64,000 nt of DNA from Euryodendron excelsum. Taxonomy: Eukaryota; Streptophyta; Magnoliopsida; Ericales; Pentaphylacaceae. The notes under the pieces were generated by a model that saw only the letters and a program-made list of their open reading frames with translations, searched no databases and was not told where the DNA came from. The position numbers and the translations under genes are program-made. The stretch is from the NCBI GenBank assembly GCA_033060915.1, contig CM065385.1:17349001-17413000 (forward strand), written 5' to 3'. This document shows positions 59,249 to 64,000 of the stretch, one piece after another. The first letter of the stretch is position 1. The number at the start of each line of letters is the position of its first letter.

Positions 59249-60395
59249 CAGGAAGGAAAGCGAAGTGTCTGCTATTCTGCCTAGCGAACCACCCCAATAC
59301 CGACCCCCGCTCCAATCACCCTAAGTCCTGCCCTTGCCCACCTTGACCATGCCTATTCCAACCCCTAACTACGGCCCCGCTGGGGCACGACCCAACTTTA
59401 ATAGACCTACTTGACGCATCCGTACCTTTGACACCTTAGCATGCGCCCAAACCGAGGCCTACCATAGCCTTCTAAAGAATAACATCCTGAAACCCGTACC
59501 TGCTCGCCCGTTGCTAAGCCCTCTACCCCCAATCTTTAATGCTGGCCTTACATGTGAGTACCATTCAGGTGGCCAGGGGCATGACATCGAAAGCTGCTTC
59601 GCTCTCAAGCATAAGATCCAAGACCTGATCGACAATAAGACTATTGATCTGCAGCCAGTAAAACCTGCTCCCACTCCCAATGTGACTGCTAACCCTCTGC
59701 CAAATCACATTGTCAATATGATACTAGTAGAGATGGAAGGCGAGGGAGAAATCTACGAGCTCGAGGCTGAAGGTTATGAGAGCAAGAGCGATTGGGAGGC
59801 CGATGAAGAAAGTGACTGGAAGGAAGATCTCCCACTATGCCCAATTTATCTCTATGACCTTGATGAAGTGCCTGATGCTTCTGACTGGCCCATTGAGGAG
59901 CCAATGTTACCGAGGGAAGAACACATCGAAAGCATAACTACCGATGGGTGGGGTGATGAATTTCTACACTTGAAGTATGCTGCAGCTGAAAGTCACTTGC
60001 TGGAAAACCCGTAGCCCATAACTGAGTACAACTATGAAGACATGGGTTGGGGACTAGAGGAGTCAAGAGAACGAGCAGAGCCATTCGAACTGGAAGGGGA
60101 TGAGCTGGTCACCCTATTTACAGAAGAACCCGCTGCACAGAACAAGAAGGAGGCTGATAACCGCATTAACAGTGTCAACGTCTGTGGAGCTCTAGGAGAA
60201 GCCTTTGCTTGTCTCCCCTTAGCCGAGGATCCGGGTCGCGAATGGAGCATAAAAAAAATGTGGGAATTGTCCCAAAGCCGTACTAAAAAGGGGTTCTTTG
60301 CACAAGCGTACAAGAGATGGGTGTTTTCACCCACTTTCTTTCTATCCTTTCACTTTCTATCTTTAAATTTATGTTTACATTTTCTTATTGCTTAA
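59249..60395 (+). pseudogene. gag: gag of element D, C-terminal part
   Basis: Continues the reading frame left at 38197, so the ancestral Gag was about 725 residues. It includes a variant zinc knuckle (59553-59597, CEYHSGGQGHDIESC, CX2HX5HX4C, usual in Tat/Ogre Gag) and FALKHKIQDLIDNKTIDLQP, then a long acidic tail (for example WEADEESDWKED). Stops at 59322 (TAA), 59412 (TGA) and 60012 (TAG) break it; the last two fit CGA and CAG after C-to-T. The end at 60395 is followed by non-coding DNA: no protease, G-patch or RT. Confidence 0.82.
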
Positions 60396-62252
60396 GAACT
60401 TGATGCTTTTCCTAATAATAATAATCAAATAATAGTCTTTTATTCCATTATGGTTGTCTTGTCTTCCTTGGGAAATAGCGACTACTCTCTACGCAAGGGG
60501 TATGGTTTATCTTATGGAATGATCCAACTTGAAGGGATGATAGCATGAGTTAACCACTCGCTAAATGATCAGTCTTCCACAGAGAGAGAGAATAAGGATG
60601 AGTGAGGATACTACCCAAAGGCAGCACTTGCAAGACTCTGAGGCTAAGCGATGTGTGGCCAGTTTATCAAGAGGAAGAGGAGCCATCTTTCATTCCCCCA
60701 CATATAAAGAATAAATAACTGAATGAATAACTAAATGTGCTCATATTCCCTTTGCTTAACCCCTAGAACCTTGCAAAAAACGAAAATTTTCTTTGTTAAC
60801 CCTAATCCAAGACTGTCCTCCCCACACTGGGGCAACATTAGCTTGAAAACTCTAGGAATGGTATCCACCCCCGCTATGCTAAGGCAGCAATGAAAGCTCT
60901 ATAGATCAAGTAATCTAATTGAAAGTGAGGAGAGGCCCTCATTTCGTTTCCCATGCAGTCAAAAGCAACCCCTCGCCAAACCCGTTGAGCCACTTATCCT
61001 TTCTTAACAAAACCCCAACCTAGGGATCACCGCCCACACTGGATATATTGAGCTACCAAGGGAAAAGGTTTAAGGGAAAAGGGTTAAAGAATTGTTTCGT
61101 TTCATAAAAGAAAAGAAAAGAAATAGAAAGAAAAAGCAAAAGAAAGGAGTTGCCAAGGGGCAAGAGGCCAAAAAAAAAAAAAAAAAAAAACAAGATTCTA
61201 AGGAAAGGCCTAAAGGAGCCATGATTGAGTCATATTCAAAAGCATGATAAGAAGATCAAATGAGAAGAAAGTCATGTCTCTCTCAAAAAGATATATAGAA
61301 AGGGTGAAAGAACAAGGTTATTTTTACCCTGAGAAGTATATGGTCAAAAGCAAGAGGAAAGTTTAAAGGTGATCCTAGGTTATAAGAAAACCCAGTAGGT
61401 ACAATAGGTTTGAGCCTTTACCCTTTCTTGCAAAACCCCGAAACCATGGCCTACATTACAACTCTATTAAAGTCCCCTCTGATTGAAAGCAGATTGCTTG
61501 ATCTAAATGAGTTAGATACGCTGCCAAAGCTTAAAAAAAAAAAAAAAGGATGCTAATCCTACTGAAAAACGGTTAAGGACAGTTTGGATCTAAACCTTGC
61601 TGAAAACAACATTGAATTTGAGCCTACATATCCCGTTATTTCTAAAACCCCATAACATAGCCTACATTACGGTCCTAAACAAAGTCTTCTCGGATTAAAC
61701 TGACTGGCCACTTATCGCTTTGCCAAAGGTTAGGTAAGCTGTTGCTAAGACCCCGAGAGTTGCGAGTCTCAGCCCAATAACCCTATACACTAACCCTAAG
61801 ACAAAGAGTTGGGGGCGATCAAGAGGTTGAGTAAAGTACGAAATGCTATCATCCAATCGAGATAAGGTTGAGCCAAAAGAGAGGCTAAACCCCCGAAGAG
61901 GAAGGAGTTACCATTCCCAAGGCTACAAGTCTAACAGCACCCTGTGTCATTCTATTAGCATATTTCTAACCTGTGCATTTGTTTAAAAAAAAAAAAAATC
62001 AGCATGGTCTTTGCACATAGGATATAACTCCCTGTAGCAATAGAAGTCATCAGCATCAACTCATGGAATAAATATCACATGCATCTGATCATATGCTTAG
62101 CTGTAAAGATCATGAATGTATCTGTCTATCTATGCATCTAAGTACCATAAATATTCATTTTTGTACAAAATATCAGAATAAAACTGTCTAACATAAATAC
62201 AACTCAAGGACCAGGGGCAAAATAGGATCAGAGTCTCCACAAGGGGCATCAA
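60396..62252 (+). other. 3' non-coding region of element D
   Basis: About 1.86 kb without coding potential, A-rich with A-runs (61171-61190, 61533-61547, 61985-61997). The stretch near 60895-61010 (AAAGCTCTATAGATC... then GAGGCCCTCATTTCGTTTCC) is a diverged version of the region after B's integrase (about 50100-50220). D is therefore a related element with the pol genes absent, not an unrelated gag carrier. Confidence 0.6.
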
Positions 62253-64000
62253 TCACAGGTCAAAGTCGATGTCACCTGGATCAAAATCCCCGAAGCCCGG
62301 CATCGGAGGAGGTGGATAACTACTCGAAGCACCACCATCCTGCAGGGAAGTTAGAACTGAAATCAGCTGCATACAAAAGGAGCTAAGTAACAGCAGAGCA
62401 GTAAGGAGCAAAGAAAGAATAACATACCCCCCCGCCGCCCATCTGAGATAACCGAGCCGTCAGGGAAGCTACCTCAGCCTGGTGCTGATCCCGCTCCATC
62501 TGGTACTGGTCTCTCTGGTCTCTCACAGCAGTAAACTCGGCCTGGGGCACATATCCTCTGGCTCGGCGCCACAAGTCAACCACCTCCTGGCCAACAGTGT
62601 ACCCACCAACTACTACCTCAAATCGGGTGAAGGCACCAACCGAATGAGCCCCGAAGTGCGCAGCATAATCCGTATCCGGAGGAAGCAAGAACTCGGTACC
62701 TGGCTGGCGCTCCTGGTAGGGGATAGGCACTCCTGCCACGAGGGCTCCAAACATATACTCTGGCGGAGCCCTTGCTGATCGAAACTCCTCATGAAACTGC
62801 CGCCAGTGTCGCTCTCCAAGATAGGACTCCCAGGTGTCATCACTGAGAAAAGAAGCTCTCGATAAGGACAACGAGACCAGGTACCGGACTGTCTCGTAAT
62901 GGACTGATCCAATGAAGGGCCGCCAGGTCACATCCCTCGCCTCAATCAACACCAGGTTAGCCCGGAGCATCACGAAGTCAGTAATCTCCGATCGCTGGGC
63001 TACTCGGTCACGAGCCCACCTCAAAGCACGAGGATAGAGATCATCCTCAACAATTGCAGGGCGACGCACCGGCAGGTACTCGTAACTCCACCAGACAAGG
63101 AAAGGCCAAAAGCTAGTCATGCTGCCCCAACGAGAAGAAGTCCGAACCCGCATCGATCGAAGAAAGCAGCCAAAAGAAAAGGACCCCCAGTCCAACTCAG
63201 ACAAAGCTCCTAGATCGGCTACTATACTCACCAACCGGCACGGCACGAGTGACTTGTTGTTGTTGCAGAAGCAGCTAAAGATGATATACAACACAAGTCG
63301 CCGTCTCATGATATCCCGCCTGGCAGGCGATGGCTCAGTAGCAAAAGTACGCTCACCCTGACTAGTCCAAGAGACGGGGAAGGCAGAACGCTCAGGATGA
63401 GGCAAGTCCAACAGCAAACAGGCCTCGTCCCTACTGACTGGGTGCAGGGTGATCCGCCGGCTGACAAAGGAGAGTCCTGTAATAATCACCCAATCTAAAG
63501 GAGTGGGACCTAACTCGAAGTCGACAAAATAAAAGGTCCCAGTCTCCCCGAACCACCTCTCAACAAGTGCCAGTACCAAATGCCGGTTCAGGCGGTAAGC
63601 TTGTAATCCCATAAAGGCGCCAAACCCGATCTCTGCCAAGAAGACACGATATGATGGGGCAGCTCGTTGCATGGTCACAAAAACCTGATGAACAGCCCCT
63701 CAGAAAGCTGTATGTACCCGCAGAGGTGGTAAATGCTGTTTGGAGTATACGCTAGGATGATAGGCAAGATCCCCAAGTGGTGGGACGTTCGGTATCTGCA
63801 GATCTCCCAAGTCAGCATCCGGCTGCCTCTGCCTGGAAGAAGCTCTCCCATAGCCACTCACCTGATCCCCAGGGCCCGATACCTCCTCCTCGGCATCAAT
63901 CTCCTCGGCAAAAGCCTGCTCAACCGGAGGAAAAGGGTCGACAGGTGGCCTACTCCCCTGCCCACTCTGACTAGATGAGGATCGTCCTGTGGATCGTCGA
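62253..64000 (-). pseudogene. Antisense plant mobile domain (PMD) gene of element D, partial
   Basis: Antisense gene with a plant mobile domain (aminotransferase-like PMD): GLQAYRLNRHLVLALVERWF, then FYFVDFELGPTPLDWVIITGL, and further WWSYEYLPV. Exon 1 reads from the window edge with an N-terminal low-complexity, acidic region; one in-frame TGA (63702-63700, probably from CGA) separates this from ATG 63672, after which the frame is open to a donor GTATGT at 62427. Exon 2 (62339-62253) adds 28 residues with a proline run and an acidic end, then TGA. A coiled coil (about 62450-62560) precedes the intron. PMD proteins occur in plant transposons and in the MAIN/MAIL genes. The 5' end lies outside the window. 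Confidence 0.82.
62340..62427 (-). other. Intron in the PMD antisense gene
   Basis: 88 nt with consensus donor GTATGT (62427), branch-site-like TTCTAAC (62356-62350) and acceptor TTCCCTGCAG (ending 62340). It lies between whole codons (phase 0). Without splicing the ORF ends at 62383 in an unrelated tail. Confidence 0.7.

Noticed and set aside
60396..62252. Possible pol genes of element D.
   Set aside because: No RT, protease, RNase H or integrase motif in any frame, and the stretch aligns weakly with the 3' non-coding region of the pol elements.

Overview
This is repeat-dense plant nuclear DNA, probably from a large-genome dicot. I see no host gene, tRNA, rRNA or CRISPR array. All 64 kb can be assigned to nested LTR retrotransposons of one family of the Ty3/gypsy Tat/Ogre kind. 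The evidence is LTRs of about 5 kb (TGTAAGCACCCC...GCGCGACA), 5-bp target-site duplications, a primer binding site matching the 3' end of a plant tRNA-Arg, a protease followed by a G-patch, a candidate intron between protease and reverse transcriptase, and extra ORFs on the antisense strand near the 3' end.

Layout, oldest to youngest. Element A (+ strand, 1-12427, cut by the window's left edge) has a partial 5' LTR, leader, decayed pol and an antisense-ORF remnant. Element C (- strand, 12428-30406, continuing beyond the window) was inserted in A's antisense ORF; it has an eroded 3' LTR, decayed pol, leader and most of a 5' LTR. A solo LTR S (17908-23138, TSD CTTGT) interrupts C's G-patch. Element D (+ strand, 30407 to beyond 64000) landed in C's 5' LTR. 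Element B (+ strand, 38198-59243, 21,046 bp, TSD ACAAT, two LTRs) landed in D's gag.

The most interesting result is that coding capacity is split. All three pol-bearing copies (A, B, C) go from the leader straight to the protease ORF and have no gag. D has the same LTR and leader but encodes gag only, with no protease, RT, RNase H or integrase; the space to its antisense ORF is non-coding. A, B and C carry one antisense ORF (DUF7745-like), while D carries a different one (plant mobile domain, PMD) with a well-formed intron. This suggests two element types that complement each other, one supplying Gag and the other the enzymes, sharing cis-acting sequences. None of the copies here is intact, so the model concerns their ancestors.

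Other recurring structure: a palindromic GGCGCC cluster upstream of the LTR TATA box, telo-box motifs after it, hairpin-forming tandem repeats in U3, a G-poor 2-2.5 kb tract in the transcribed half of the LTR, a conserved splice donor in the LTR with acceptors before the first ORF, and a 63-65 codon leader ORF kept open in all four elements.
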